Below, piece by piece: positions 41,890 to 53,668 of a stretch of DNA of 64,000 bases. Position numbers and translations under genes: made by a program. The DNA is from Bacteroidales bacterium. GTDB taxonomy: Bacteria > Bacteroidota > Bacteroidia > Bacteroidales > UBA932. The stretch covers positions 1-64,000 of the forward strand of contig JAFQGK010000021.1 in the NCBI GenBank assembly GCA_017398335.1, written 5' to 3'. The notes beneath the pieces were generated by a model, which saw nothing but the letters and a program-made list of their open reading frames with translations, did no database searches and had not been told where the DNA came from. How positions within the stretch are numbered: the stretch's first letter is position 1; each line of letters starts with the position of its first letter.

Positions 41890-43107
41890 ATGAAAAAGAT
41901 ACTTTTTATAATCTGCGCCTTGCTTCTTGCGGTTTCATGTGCACAGGAACCTGCGCAGCAGCCTCTTGAGAATTGTGTCGTATATGAAATGAATGTACGT
42001 CAGTACACTCCTGAGGGAACATTTGCAGCAGCACAGAAAGAATTGCCTCGCCTGCAGGAACTTGGCATAGATATCCTTTGGCTCATGCCTATTCATCCGA
42101 TCGGAGTGGACGGACGCAAGGGAACTTTAGGATCATACTATGCCATCAGAAATTACTGTGATATCAATCCGGAATTCGGAACCATGGCTGACTTCGAGGC
42201 CTTCCTTGCTGAAGCCCACAGACTCGGACTCCGCGTCGTGATTGACTGTGTGGCGAACCATACATCTCCAGATGCAGTATGGACGACAGAACGTGCTCCT
42301 GAATGGTATGAGAGAGATGAAGAAGGCAAGACGACATTCACAGCAGACTGGTCTGATACTGCCAACCTTAACTATGAGAATAAGGATGTGTGGAAGGGAA
42401 TGGCTGATGCAATGCGTTTCTGGATGGAGAAGGGCATTGACGGATTCCGCTGCGATATGGCTTGTGAAGTCCCTCTCGAATTCTGGCAGGAAACCATCGC
42501 AGGACTGCGCGCCGATTATCCGGGAATGTATATGCTGGCTGAGGGCGAGGAACCTAAGCTTCATTCGCTTTCCGGCTTCAACTCATCCTATGCGTGGGAA
42601 CTCCACCATCTGATGAACGCGATTGCGCGTGGTGAGAAGAACATCCCTGAGCTTCTCGAGTACATTCAGATGGATGCGGAAAGACATCCTGCTGATGCCT
42701 TCCGCCTTATGTTCACATCCAATCATGATGAAAATTCATGGGCAGGAACCGAGTTTGAGAGAATGGGTGATGCGGCGAAGGTTATGGCTGTGCTCACATT
42801 CACTCTTCCAAGCGGTCAGCCTCTCATCTACACAGGCCAGGAAATGGGTTGGAACCACAGATTCCAGTTCTTCGAGAAGGACCCGATACCTGCATGGGAG
42901 AAGAATGAGTATTTTGATTTCTACAAGGAACTTATCAGCATCCGTCATAACAATCCGGCACTCGCAGCCGGTGACAAGGGAGGAAAGTTCGAGGTTGTGT
43001 CTGCAGAGGACAGCACCCTAGTATTCACACGTACCCTTCCTGACAACAAGGTGACCGTAAAGGTACAGCTCAAGGCTCCTTGGACGTATGAAATAACCGC
43101 CGAATAA
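41890..43107 (+). CDS. GH13 alpha-amylase family lipoprotein, compact form
   Basis: 405 residues with lipobox AVSC; almost nothing but the catalytic barrel. Motifs: DCVANHTS, nucleophile Asp in GFRCDMACE, acid Glu in MLAEGEE, and TSNHDENSW. The C-terminal beta domain is shortened (about 330-405). There is no binding module. It would hydrolyse imported dextrins, probably in the periplasm since no acidic cluster follows the Cys. The exact bond specificity cannot be read. It sits between two repeat-filled gaps. Confidence 0.9.
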   Translation: MKKILFIICALLLAVSCAQEPAQQPLENCVVYEMNVRQYTPEGTFAAAQKELPRLQELGIDILWLMPIHPIGVDGRKGTLGSYYAIRNYCDINPEFGTMADFEAFLAEAHRLGLRVVIDCVANHTSPDAVWTTERAPEWYERDEEGKTTFTADWSDTANLNYENKDVWKGMADAMRFWMEKGIDGFRCDMACEVPLEFWQETIAGLRADYPGMYMLAEGEEPKLHSLSGFNSSYAWELHHLMNAIARGEKNIPELLEYIQMDAERHPADAFRLMFTSNHDENSWAGTEFERMGDAAKVMAVLTFTLPSGQPLIYTGQEMGWNHRFQFFEKDPIPAWEKNEYFDFYKELISIRHNNPALAAGDKGGKFEVVSAEDSTLVFTRTLPDNKVTVKVQLKAPWTYEITAE

Positions 43108-43113
43108 GCCGTA

Positions 43114-43194
43114 ATCCCCGACGATTTTTTGTCGTTCCCGACGATTTTTTGTCATTCCCGACGATTTATCGTCATTCCCGACCTGATCGGGAAT
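43114..43194 (+). repeat. 20-bp tandem repeats ending in a palindrome
   Basis: Three 20-bp units of the pattern (A/G)TYCCCGACGATTTNTYGTC start at 43114, 43134 and 43154. They lead into hairpin ATTCCCGA-CCTGA-TCGGGAAT (43174-43194). The loop and stem match the 3' hairpins of the gaps at 41844 and 45238 apart from a T for C change with its compensating partner. Confidence 0.85.
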
Positions 43195-43227
43195 CTGAAA
43201 TAATAAAAACCAAATCACATTACATAT

Positions 43228-45153
43228 ATGAAACGTATAATCACAGCACTGACCGTCATCCTTGCCATTGCGGCTTGTAAGGGCCCTGCTTTCGATCCTG
43301 CGACAGTAGCAGATGCAACAGCAGAGCAGGTCACCAGAGTTGAACCTCTTTCATGGTGGACAGGTATGAAGATGCCTCTCCAACTCCTTGTTCAGGGAGA
43401 TAATATATCAGAATACAGCGTCGCTGTGGAAGGCGGAGCCGGTGTGTCTGTGGAGAAAGTTACCAAGGCAGACAGTCCGAACTTCCTTTTTGTTGATGTA
43501 AAGATTGCAGCAAATGCAAAGCCTGGTACATATTATGTCGTGTTCAGCAAGGATGGCGAATCTTTCAAATATCCATATGAAATCGCTGCCCGTGAGGAAG
43601 GCTCTGCCGAGAGAAAGAGCTTTACTGCTGCAGATATGATATATCTCATAATGCCGGACCGTTTCGCGAACGGCGATACAAGCAACGACTCTACTGATGA
43701 CACTGCCGACAAATATGCCCGTCACGAACTCTTCGGACGCCATGGCGGTGACCTTCAGGGAATCATTGACCATCTCGATTATATAAGCGAACTCGGCGCT
43801 ACAGCCATCTGGTGTACACCTCTTCTCGAGGACAACCAGCCTGAGCACTCATATCACGGATATGCCTGCACAAACTATTACAAGATTGATTCCCGTTTCG
43901 GTACTAACGATCTTTTCAAGGAATATGTGAACAAGGCACACGAAAAGGATCTCAAGATAATCATGGATATCGTCCCTAACCATGCCGGCTCTGCTCACTG
44001 GTGGATGAAGGACACTCCTTTCAAGGACTGGTATCATGTATTCGATACATATACAGGCTCCAACATCGCCTTCTCTACCAATATGGATCCGAATGCGTCG
44101 AAGAAGGACCTCTACATCCAGGAAAGCGGTTGGTTTGACCGCTCTATGGTGGATATGAATCTTGATAATCCATTTGTACTCAAGTATTTCCAGCAGTGGG
44201 CAATCTGGTGGATCGAGTGGTCTGGTCTTGACGGCTTCCGCGTGGATACATATCCTTACAACGAGAAGGATCCTATGTCCGAGTGGTGTGCGGCCGTAAT
44301 GAACGAGTATCCGAACTTCAATATCGTGGGCGAGGTCTGGACAGCGTCTATCCCTCAGCTTGCATACTGGCAGGGCGGCAACGCAAACAAGGATGGTTTC
44401 GATTCTCACCTCAAGTCTGTAATGGACTTCCCGCTTCATGATGCTCTTCGCGCAGGTCTCAATGAGGACTGGGGAGGATGGGGCCAGGGAATGGTCCGCG
44501 TCTATGATATCCTGTCGCATGACTTCGTATATCACGACCTTTCAAACATGATGATCTTCCCTGGAAACCATGACACTGACCGTCTCGGTGATGTTCTTCG
44601 CAAGAATCCTAAGCGTGTAAAGATTGCCATGGCAATGATGGCCACCATGCGAGGATATCCTCAGATCTTTGCCGGTGACGAACTCATGTTCACATCATGC
44701 GACCTTTCAATGGGTCACGGCGGTCTCCGTGTTGACTTCCCTGGCGGATGGCCTGGAGATGAGATGAACCTCTTCACGGATGAGGGACGTCGTGCTGCGA
44801 CAAAGAATACAGACGGACTTACAGTGCCTCAGGGACAGGCTGCCGACCTCTTTGACTATGTAAGCCACCTCTTCCAGTGGAGAAAGACCAAGGACGTCAT
44901 CCACAACGGAAAGACAATGCATTTCATCACACGTGACAATACATACGGATATTTCCGTTATAACGACAAGGATGTTGTCTTTGTATATGTCAACAACTCA
45001 AACGAACCGAAGAATATCCCTTGGAGCTACTACTCTGAGATATCGGAAGGTCTTGCAGGTGGTGTGAATGTAGTCACCGGTGAGCCTTGTGAGGTCTCAG
45101 ATGCTACTGTCGCCGAGCCTCAGTCAATACTTATCGTAGAATATAACAGATAG
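43228..45153 (+). CDS. susA: SusA-like neopullulanase / cyclomaltodextrinase (GH13)
   Basis: 641 residues with lipobox IAAC. The N-terminal domain (about 25-125, VEPLSWWTGMKMPLQLLV) is the one seen in cyclomaltodextrinases. The barrel then shows MPDRFANGD, DIVPNHAG, nucleophile in GFRVDTYPY, VGEVWTAS with the acid Glu, and PGNHDTDR. B. thetaiotaomicron SusA is a periplasmic neopullulanase of similar length. Here a lipid anchor is predicted; nothing after the Cys points to the surface. It is followed within 3 bp of the stop by another hairpin repeat. Confidence 0.93.
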   Translation: MKRIITALTVILAIAACKGPAFDPATVADATAEQVTRVEPLSWWTGMKMPLQLLVQGDNISEYSVAVEGGAGVSVEKVTKADSPNFLFVDVKIAANAKPGTYYVVFSKDGESFKYPYEIAAREEGSAERKSFTAADMIYLIMPDRFANGDTSNDSTDDTADKYARHELFGRHGGDLQGIIDHLDYISELGATAIWCTPLLEDNQPEHSYHGYACTNYYKIDSRFGTNDLFKEYVNKAHEKDLKIIMDIVPNHAGSAHWWMKDTPFKDWYHVFDTYTGSNIAFSTNMDPNASKKDLYIQESGWFDRSMVDMNLDNPFVLKYFQQWAIWWIEWSGLDGFRVDTYPYNEKDPMSEWCAAVMNEYPNFNIVGEVWTASIPQLAYWQGGNANKDGFDSHLKSVMDFPLHDALRAGLNEDWGGWGQGMVRVYDILSHDFVYHDLSNMMIFPGNHDTDRLGDVLRKNPKRVKIAMAMMATMRGYPQIFAGDELMFTSCDLSMGHGGLRVDFPGGWPGDEMNLFTDEGRRAATKNTDGLTVPQGQAADLFDYVSHLFQWRKTKDVIHNGKTMHFITRDNTYGYFRYNDKDVVFVYVNNSNEPKNIPWSYYSEISEGLAGGVNVVTGEPCEVSDATVAEPQSILIVEYNR

Positions 45154-45155
45154 AG

Positions 45156-47482
<2,327 letters not shown>

Positions 47483-47524
47483 GCCGTGGAGCGTAAAGCT
47501 CTGAACTACAACTCTTTGCATGAT

Positions 47525-47552
47525 ATACGTGCCGCCCTTTGGTGGCACGTAT
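47525..47552 (+). terminator. hairpin at the end of the sus-like operon
   Basis: A 12-bp stem, ATACGTGCCGCC with GGTGGCACGTAT (one G-T pair), has loop CTTT, 43 bp after the GH97 stop. The run after it is only GTTACAT, so termination may be partial. Confidence 0.6.
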
Positions 47553-47616
47553 GTTACATAATGCTATGATTTATAGTGAGTTATGTCCCACGGGCGCGAT
47601 GTGTTGATTTTTTTTG

Positions 47617-47624
47617 TAAATTTG
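47617..47624 (+). promoter_or_regulatory. -7 element for uvrA
   Basis: TAAATTTG is a full match 23 bp before the ATG at 47647. A T8 run (47608-47615) lies just upstream in the spacer. Confidence 0.6.
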
Positions 47625-47646
47625 TAGTTCATCTGTTTTCAAGGTA

Positions 47647-50430
47647 ATGGAAAAGAAGAATGATTATATTGAGATAACAGGCGCGAAGGCACATAACCTC
47701 AAGGGGGCATCATTGTCGATCCCGCGCGGAAAGTTTGTGGTCGTGACTGGACTGAGCGGCAGCGGAAAGTCCTCGCTGGCCTTTGATACGATATATGCAG
47801 AAGGGCAGAGACGTTATATGGATACCTTGTCGACTTATGCCAAGCATTTTATGGGTATATTGGAAAAGCCTGAGGTTGAATCCATTACGGGACTTAGCCC
47901 TATCATCGCAATCGAGCAGAAGACAACAGGCAATAATCCGCGCTCGACCGTGGGGACGATAACCGAGATTTATGATTTCCTTCGTCTTCTGTATGCTCGT
48001 GCATCGACTGCATATTCCCCACAGACCGGAAAGGAGATGGTCAGATATACGGACGAGCAGATAGTGTCTCTTATCATGGACAATTATGCCGGTAGGAAAT
48101 GCTATCTTCTTGCACCGGTGGTTCGAGGCAGAAAGGGACATTACAAGGAACTCCTTGAGCAGATGCGCAAGCGTGGATATACACAGATAAGGATTGACGG
48201 AGAGTTATTTGAACTTAATGAAATCACTGCCCTGGACCGTTACAAGCCGCATTTCATCGAACTTGTCATAGATCGTCTGAAGCCGTCGGCGAAGGATGAA
48301 AAGAGGATAAAGGATTCCGTGATGTCGGCCTTGAACATGGGAAAAGGCTCGCTTGCCATCATGGATGTGGAGACCTCTCAGATCAATCATTATTCAAAGC
48401 ATCTGGTTTGTCCGGACACCGGCATATCTCTGGCGGAACCGGCTCCGCACTCATTCTCATTCAATTCTCCTCAGGGATATTGTCCTCATTGCAAGGGATT
48501 GGGAATCATAGTGGATGTGAATATGGACAGCATCATCCCGGACAGGTCAGTATCAATCGCTGATGGCGGCATAATCCCGCTCGGCAAGATACGGGAGACA
48601 AAGAAGTTCGATGTCATAAGGTCGATTGCCAGAAAATATTCGTTTTCTTTATATGATCCTATCGCAGAACTGCCGGATGAAGTCATATCGCTGATTGTCT
48701 TCGGTTCGGATGAACTTTTCAGAGTGGGTGAAGGTACATCTTCGGAAATGGTTTCGTTCTCAGGTATTGTCGGGGATATCAATGAAAAGATAGTATGTCC
48801 TGAATGCGGCGGTACGAGACTCAACAAGGAAACTACATATTTCAAGATAGACGGAAAGACCATTTCAGAGGTGGCGGCAATGGAAATAAGCCAGTTGAAT
48901 GACTGGCTGTATTCTCTTGACGGAATATTCGGCAGGAGGGAGAGTACCATTGCCCGTGATATTCTTAAGGAACTGAAAGACAGGGTCGGTTTCCTGCTGG
49001 ATGTAGGTCTTGACTATCTTTCGCTTGACCGTGCTACTGCTTCGCTCTCCGGCGGTGAGAGTCAGAGAATCAGGTTGGCGACCCAGATAGGTTCCAAACT
49101 GGTCAATGTGCTTTATATCCTTGACGAACCCAGCATCGGACTTCATCAGAGAGATAATCGCAAGCTGATAGCATCGCTCAAGAAGTTGCGTGATGAGGGA
49201 AATTCCGTAATGGTTGTCGAGCATGATGCAGAGACTATGATGTCTGCGGACTGGCTGGTGGATGTGGGACCCGGTGCAGGAAAGGAAGGCGGTGAGATTT
49301 GCGTCAGCGCACCTCTGGATGTGCTTCTGGAGGGCCGCAAGGCTGATGAAAGGATGATTACCGGTCCGTCGGTGACCATGGATTATCTTACGGGGGCAAA
49401 AGCTATAGAGGTGCCTTCTGAAAGGCGTACAGGCAATGGCCTGACTCTGGGTGTCCGTGGCGCGAGGGGTAATAATCTGAAGAATGTAGATGTGGATTTT
49501 CCGCTCGGAATGCTTATAGGCGTGAGTGGCGTCAGCGGAAGCGGTAAGTCTTCCCTGATAAACGAGACTCTTATGCCTGTTCTCAAGAATAAATTCTACA
49601 ATGCTAAGCTTCAGCCTCTGCCTTATGATGATGTGGTCGGTATCAGGAATATAGATAAGCTTATTGAAATAGACCAGAGTCCGATAGGCCGTACTCCGCG
49701 AAGCAATCCTGCGACGTTTACAGGAGTGTTCAATGACATAAGGAATCTTTTTGAAGCGACACCGGATGCCAAGGTCCGTGGCTATAAGGCAGGCAGATTC
49801 TCCTTCAATGTTCCAGGAGGACGCTGTGAGGAATGCAAGGGAGCAGGTATCAAGGTCATAGAAATGAACTTCCTTCCCTCTGTGAATGTTGTTTGTTCAG
49901 AGTGTCGTGGCCGTCGCTACAAGAACGATACTCTTGCTGTGAAGTATAAGGGAAAGAATATCAATGATGTTCTTGAGATGCCGATCAGTGAGGCATATGA
50001 GTTCTTTGAAAATATACCTACGATCGCTCCTAAACTAAAGGCACTCGTGGATGTGGGACTTGGATATGTGCAGCTCGGACAGTCGGCGGTGACACTTTCA
50101 GGCGGGGAAAGCCAGAGAATGAAGCTTGCAGCGGAATTGGCCCGAAAGGGTACAGGAAATACGTTGTATATACTGGATGAACCGACGACAGGACTCCATT
50201 TCGAGGATATAAAGGTTCTGCTGGATGTCCTTCAGCAGCTTGTCGAGCAGGGTAACACCGTGATAATAATTGAACATAATCTGGATGTGCTCAAGAGCGT
50301 CGACTATATATTTGACATGGGGCCGGAAGGCGGCAAGGCCGGAGGAATGATTGTTGCAGCGGGCACCCCGGAAGAATTGGCACACAATTCTGAATCTGTT
50401 ACAGGGCCTTTCCTGCGTGAAGTACTGTAA
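47647..50430 (+). CDS. uvrA: excinuclease ABC subunit A (UvrA)
   Basis: 927 residues with two ABC ATPase halves: Walker [10 protein letters not shown] near 35 and GVSGSGKSS near 628, signature [12 protein letters not shown] and [12 protein letters not shown], and Walker [11 protein letters not shown] and [10 protein letters not shown]. The second zinc finger (CEECKGAG, then CSECRGRRY) is complete. The first lacks its second Cys (CPDTG instead of CPxCG) although the partner CPHC is kept. Nucleotide-excision repair damage sensor. Bacteroidetes often carry more than one UvrA; which paralogue this is cannot be told. The next gene starts 16 bp downstream. Confidence 0.93.
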   Translation: MEKKNDYIEITGAKAHNLKGASLSIPRGKFVVVTGLSGSGKSSLAFDTIYAEGQRRYMDTLSTYAKHFMGILEKPEVESITGLSPIIAIEQKTTGNNPRSTVGTITEIYDFLRLLYARASTAYSPQTGKEMVRYTDEQIVSLIMDNYAGRKCYLLAPVVRGRKGHYKELLEQMRKRGYTQIRIDGELFELNEITALDRYKPHFIELVIDRLKPSAKDEKRIKDSVMSALNMGKGSLAIMDVETSQINHYSKHLVCPDTGISLAEPAPHSFSFNSPQGYCPHCKGLGIIVDVNMDSIIPDRSVSIADGGIIPLGKIRETKKFDVIRSIARKYSFSLYDPIAELPDEVISLIVFGSDELFRVGEGTSSEMVSFSGIVGDINEKIVCPECGGTRLNKETTYFKIDGKTISEVAAMEISQLNDWLYSLDGIFGRRESTIARDILKELKDRVGFLLDVGLDYLSLDRATASLSGGESQRIRLATQIGSKLVNVLYILDEPSIGLHQRDNRKLIASLKKLRDEGNSVMVVEHDAETMMSADWLVDVGPGAGKEGGEICVSAPLDVLLEGRKADERMITGPSVTMDYLTGAKAIEVPSERRTGNGLTLGVRGARGNNLKNVDVDFPLGMLIGVSGVSGSGKSSLINETLMPVLKNKFYNAKLQPLPYDDVVGIRNIDKLIEIDQSPIGRTPRSNPATFTGVFNDIRNLFEATPDAKVRGYKAGRFSFNVPGGRCEECKGAGIKVIEMNFLPSVNVVCSECRGRRYKNDTLAVKYKGKNINDVLEMPISEAYEFFENIPTIAPKLKALVDVGLGYVQLGQSAVTLSGGESQRMKLAAELARKGTGNTLYILDEPTTGLHFEDIKVLLDVLQQLVEQGNTVIIIEHNLDVLKSVDYIFDMGPEGGKAGGMIVAAGTPEELAHNSESVTGPFLREVL

Positions 50431-50446
50431 ATAAACATCATACATA

Positions 50447-52162
50447 ATGGAAGACATAAAGATTTATTGCGAAAACGACGCAAGTTATCATTCGTTTCCG
50501 ATGGGAACGGATCTGAAATGCATATCGGCAGCAGTCTGCCCGTCAGTACCGTGCAAGAAGGGATCTGACAAGACCGAAGTTCTGGCTGCTCTTGTGGATA
50601 ATCAGCTTAAGGAGCTGAGTTTCAAGGTTATGGCAACCCATAATGTGAGGTTTGTGGGCTATGACCATCCGGACGGCAGACGTACCTATATCCGCTCACT
50701 ATGTTTTGTCCTCCAGAATGTCATACGCGAGAAATATCCTGACAAGGTCCTGGTCATCGACTATTCTCTGCCGAGCGGTCTTTATTGTGAGATACGTGAA
50801 AAAGAAGAACTGTATGACGGCAGGCCGAAAGTGTATTTCGCTACAGATGATGAGATAGAGGCCATTCAGTCAAGAATGGATGAAATAGTTGCAGCGGATA
50901 TCCCTTTCATCAAGAGCAAGAAATGCCTCGATGAAGCGGTAAGTCTGTTTACAGCTAACGGACAGAAGGAGAAAGTGAATCTGGCGCGCTCTCTGGGTCG
51001 CCTTACTTATAGTGTGTATTCTCTTGATGGTCAGTATGATACGTTCTATGGTCCGTTGGTGCCATCGACTGGATGTCTAAGGACATTCGACCTGATAGGC
51101 TTCAATAACGGTTTCTGTCTGCAGTACCCGATGGACGGAAATCCGGACAAGGTGCTTCCGCTCAAAAGACAGTCGAAACTTGCCAATGCATTGAAGGAAC
51201 ATTCTGACTGGTGCTCCATTATGGATGTGAAGGGTGTCGGAAGTCTTAATCAGGCGGTCAGGGATGGCAAGATCATCGACCTGATCAATCTTTCCGAGGC
51301 TCTCCACGAACGTAAGTATGCTGATATCGCCGACATGATATATTCCCGAAGGGGCAGCGTAAAGATTGTCTTCATCGCAGGACCGTCGTCCAGCGGCAAG
51401 ACATCCACATCCAAGAGACTGGCCATTCAATGTCGTATACTTGGTCTGAATCCTAAGGTTATAGAGCTGGATAACTACTTTGTGGACAGGGAGTTCACTC
51501 CTCGTGATGAAAACGGTGAATATGACTTCGAAGCTCTCGAAGCCATGGATCTGGATTTCCTCGGCAAGCAGCTGAACGAGCTTCTTGAAGGAAAGGAGGT
51601 GGAAATCCCGCGTTTTGATTTCAAGGAGGGACGCAGGTTCTTCAACGGAAACTTCATGAAGCTGGAGGATAAGGATATCCTGATCATGGAAGGTATACAT
51701 GCTCTTAACCCGGCCATGATTCCGGGTGTGGACAATTCCAAGGTCTTCCGTGTATATGCTTCGGCCCTGACTTCGCTCTCGGTGGATGAAAACAACAACA
51801 TATCCACTTCGGACAACAGAATGCTTCGAAGGATGATACGTGACAACCGTACGCGCGGTATTGTTCCGGAGGATACTATTCTCAGATGGCAGAGCGTGCG
51901 CAGAGGAGAGAACCGCAACATCTTCCCATATCAGGAAAATTCGGATGCTATATTCAACTCCGCTCACATCTTCGAGCTTCCGGTATTGAAATATTATGCA
52001 GAGCCGCTCCTCAGGCGTATCGCTCCGAACTCTCCGGCCTATACTGAAGCTACCCGAATACTCAAGTTCCTCAGCTATATCGTGGAACTCTCGCCGCAGG
52101 AAATTGCAGCTATTCCTCCGACATCCATCCTACGAGAATTCATCGCCGGTCAGACCCTCTGA
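50447..52162 (+). CDS. nucleoside (uridine-type) kinase with N-terminal ThrRS-like domain
   Basis: 571 residues. The N-terminal half resembles the TGS/second additional domain of threonyl-tRNA synthetase. The C-terminal half is a P-loop phosphoribulokinase/uridine kinase domain with Walker A GPSSSGKTSTSKR near 312, then VIELDNYFVDREFTPRDENG and ILIMEGIHALNP. Such fused kinases occur in Bacteroidetes and Thermotoga and phosphorylate nucleosides in the cytosol. It follows uvrA by 16 bp and is probably co-transcribed. A short GGGC-GTTT-GCCC hairpin (52190-52201) lies before the convergent MBL gene. Confidence 0.88.
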   Translation: MEDIKIYCENDASYHSFPMGTDLKCISAAVCPSVPCKKGSDKTEVLAALVDNQLKELSFKVMATHNVRFVGYDHPDGRRTYIRSLCFVLQNVIREKYPDKVLVIDYSLPSGLYCEIREKEELYDGRPKVYFATDDEIEAIQSRMDEIVAADIPFIKSKKCLDEAVSLFTANGQKEKVNLARSLGRLTYSVYSLDGQYDTFYGPLVPSTGCLRTFDLIGFNNGFCLQYPMDGNPDKVLPLKRQSKLANALKEHSDWCSIMDVKGVGSLNQAVRDGKIIDLINLSEALHERKYADIADMIYSRRGSVKIVFIAGPSSSGKTSTSKRLAIQCRILGLNPKVIELDNYFVDREFTPRDENGEYDFEALEAMDLDFLGKQLNELLEGKEVEIPRFDFKEGRRFFNGNFMKLEDKDILIMEGIHALNPAMIPGVDNSKVFRVYASALTSLSVDENNNISTSDNRMLRRMIRDNRTRGIVPEDTILRWQSVRRGENRNIFPYQENSDAIFNSAHIFELPVLKYYAEPLLRRIAPNSPAYTEATRILKFLSYIVELSPQEIAAIPPTSILREFIAGQTL

Positions 52163-52202
52163 CGCTCTCTGGACCTGTGTAGGCTCCACGGGCGTTTGCC
52201 CA

Positions 52203-52955
52203 TCAGCCCTCGAAGGGTTCGTTGAACGGCATCAGGAATGGGTTAGTCATGCGTTCAGTGGCGATGGATGTGTCCGGGCCGTGGCCAGGGATTACGGTAA
52301 TGTCACCGTCGAGTTCCATCAGCTTTCCGAAAATACCGGACATCAGTGAGTCATAATCGGCCCACTGGTTGTCCGTACGGCCTATGCTGCCCGCAAAGAG
52401 GGTGTCTCCGCTGAAAAGCACTTTTTCGGTACGTTCGAGGTAGCAGACACCGCCAGGGGTGTGACCGGGAGTTTCGATGACTTCAAAGTTCAGACTGCCT
52501 ATGGAAATGGTGTCACCTTCCTTTACGGGACGGACGCTGTGAGTGAGAGCAGCATATCCCTGAATTCCTGCGGAACGAGCCACAGCGTCCGTCCTGTCAC
52601 TGGCAGTAGCCTGATGGCCCGTTCCATAGAATGGTTCCGGAGTCTTCAGACCGAAGGCAGGACATAGGGCAGGATTGGCCTCGTTTATGATGACCATATC
52701 GGCAGGGTGTATGTATACAGGGACATCATAGTGCCCTGCTGCCTCTGCAACTCCGTAAATATGGTCAAAATGACCGTGGGTGAGAAGTATCGCCTTTATG
52801 GTCAGGCCCTTGTTTTCTATGAATCTGTAAAGTATATCCCGTTCAGTCTCAGAATAGAAGCCCGGATCGACGATTGCGCTGTTTCCGTCTGCGTCCCAGA
52901 CAACGCTGCATCTCTCTAAAAAGGCGTTGAATGTGAAATATTCGATATGTATCAT
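52203..52955 (-). CDS. MBL-fold metallo-hydrolase (glyoxalase II-like)
   Basis: 250 residues. Metal ligands are in THGHFDHIYG, GHTPGGV, and SGDTLF, with the last His in VIPGHGPDT. The family is usually about 205-215 residues; an extra stretch of some 35-40 residues (about 112-150, GTGHQATASDRTDAVARSAG) lies between the substrate-side strands. It is cytosolic and probably a thioesterase of the hydroxyacylglutathione-hydrolase type, though its substrate in Bacteroidetes is unclear. It has its own divergent promoter. Confidence 0.9.
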   Translation of the reverse strand: MIHIEYFTFNAFLERCSVVWDADGNSAIVDPGFYSETERDILYRFIENKGLTIKAILLTHGHFDHIYGVAEAAGHYDVPVYIHPADMVIINEANPALCPAFGLKTPEPFYGTGHQATASDRTDAVARSAGIQGYAALTHSVRPVKEGDTISIGSLNFEVIETPGHTPGGVCYLERTEKVLFSGDTLFAGSIGRTDNQWADYDSLMSGIFGKLMELDGDITVIPGHGPDTSIATERMTNPFLMPFNEPFEG

Positions 52956-52976
52956 CTAAAAATTTGATTAATGATA

Positions 52977-52984
52977 CAAAAATA
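52977..52984 (-). promoter_or_regulatory. -7 element for the MBL hydrolase gene
   Basis: TATTTTTG on the minus strand is a full match, 21 bp upstream of the ATG at 52955. Confidence 0.5.
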
Positions 52985-52997
52985 CAAAAAGAGTTGC

Positions 52998-53005
52998 TAA
53001 ATTTG
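52998..53005 (+). promoter_or_regulatory. -7 element for the deoxynucleoside kinase operon
   Basis: TAAATTTG is a full match 32 bp before the ATG at 53038 and 13 bp from the divergent MBL -7 element. Confidence 0.6.
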
Positions 53006-53037
53006 CTAGATAATATGTACAATTTAAAACAGAAGAT

Positions 53038-53658
53038 ATGCATATCGCTATAGCAGGTAATATAGGCAGCGGAAAGACGACTCTCACGAAGATGCTCGCT
53101 GCTCATTACGGTTGGACTCCTAAGTTCGAATCAGTGGATTTTAATCCTTATCTGGCTGATTTCTATGAAGATATGGAGAGATGGTCCTTCAATCTTCAGG
53201 TATATTTCCTGAACAAAAGGTTCAAGGATGTTGTGGATATCTCGAAGATTGATGATGTCATCATCCAGGACAGGACCATCTATGAAGACGCCCGTATATT
53301 TGCGCCGAATCTTCATGGAATGGGGCTTATGAGCACCAGAGATTTCGAAAATTATTCAGATCTCTTCGACTTGATGATGTCTTTGGTTAATCCACCTGAC
53401 CTCCTTATTTATCTCAGGAGCTCGATTCCTAATCTTGTAAGTCAGATCCAGAAGAGAGGACGTGAATATGAGAAGAGTATCAGAATCGATTATATCACAG
53501 GACTGAACGAGAGATATGAGAACTGGATCAATGCTTATCCTCATAAACTCCTTATTCTTGATGTTGACCGCATCAAGTTCGAGAACCGTCCGGAAGATTT
53601 TCAGGAGGTTACGGACAAGATAGATGCAGAACTGTTCGGATTGTTCAAAAACGAGTAA
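53038..53658 (+). CDS. deoxynucleoside kinase (dAdo/dGuo kinase type)
   Basis: 206 residues with Walker A GNIGSGKTT (7-15) at the extreme N-terminus. The catalytic and base-binding stretch is QDRTIYEDARIFAPNLH, and the DLLIYLRSS and IQKRGREYE lid arginines are those of the dNK family. It salvages deoxynucleosides in the cytosol by 5'-phosphorylation. It begins an apparent operon with the acyl-CoA synthetase (10 bp gap), queH and GH125. Confidence 0.93.
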   Translation: MHIAIAGNIGSGKTTLTKMLAAHYGWTPKFESVDFNPYLADFYEDMERWSFNLQVYFLNKRFKDVVDISKIDDVIIQDRTIYEDARIFAPNLHGMGLMSTRDFENYSDLFDLMMSLVNPPDLLIYLRSSIPNLVSQIQKRGREYEKSIRIDYITGLNERYENWINAYPHKLLILDVDRIKFENRPEDFQEVTDKIDAELFGLFKNE

Positions 53659-53668
53659 ATAAACAAGT

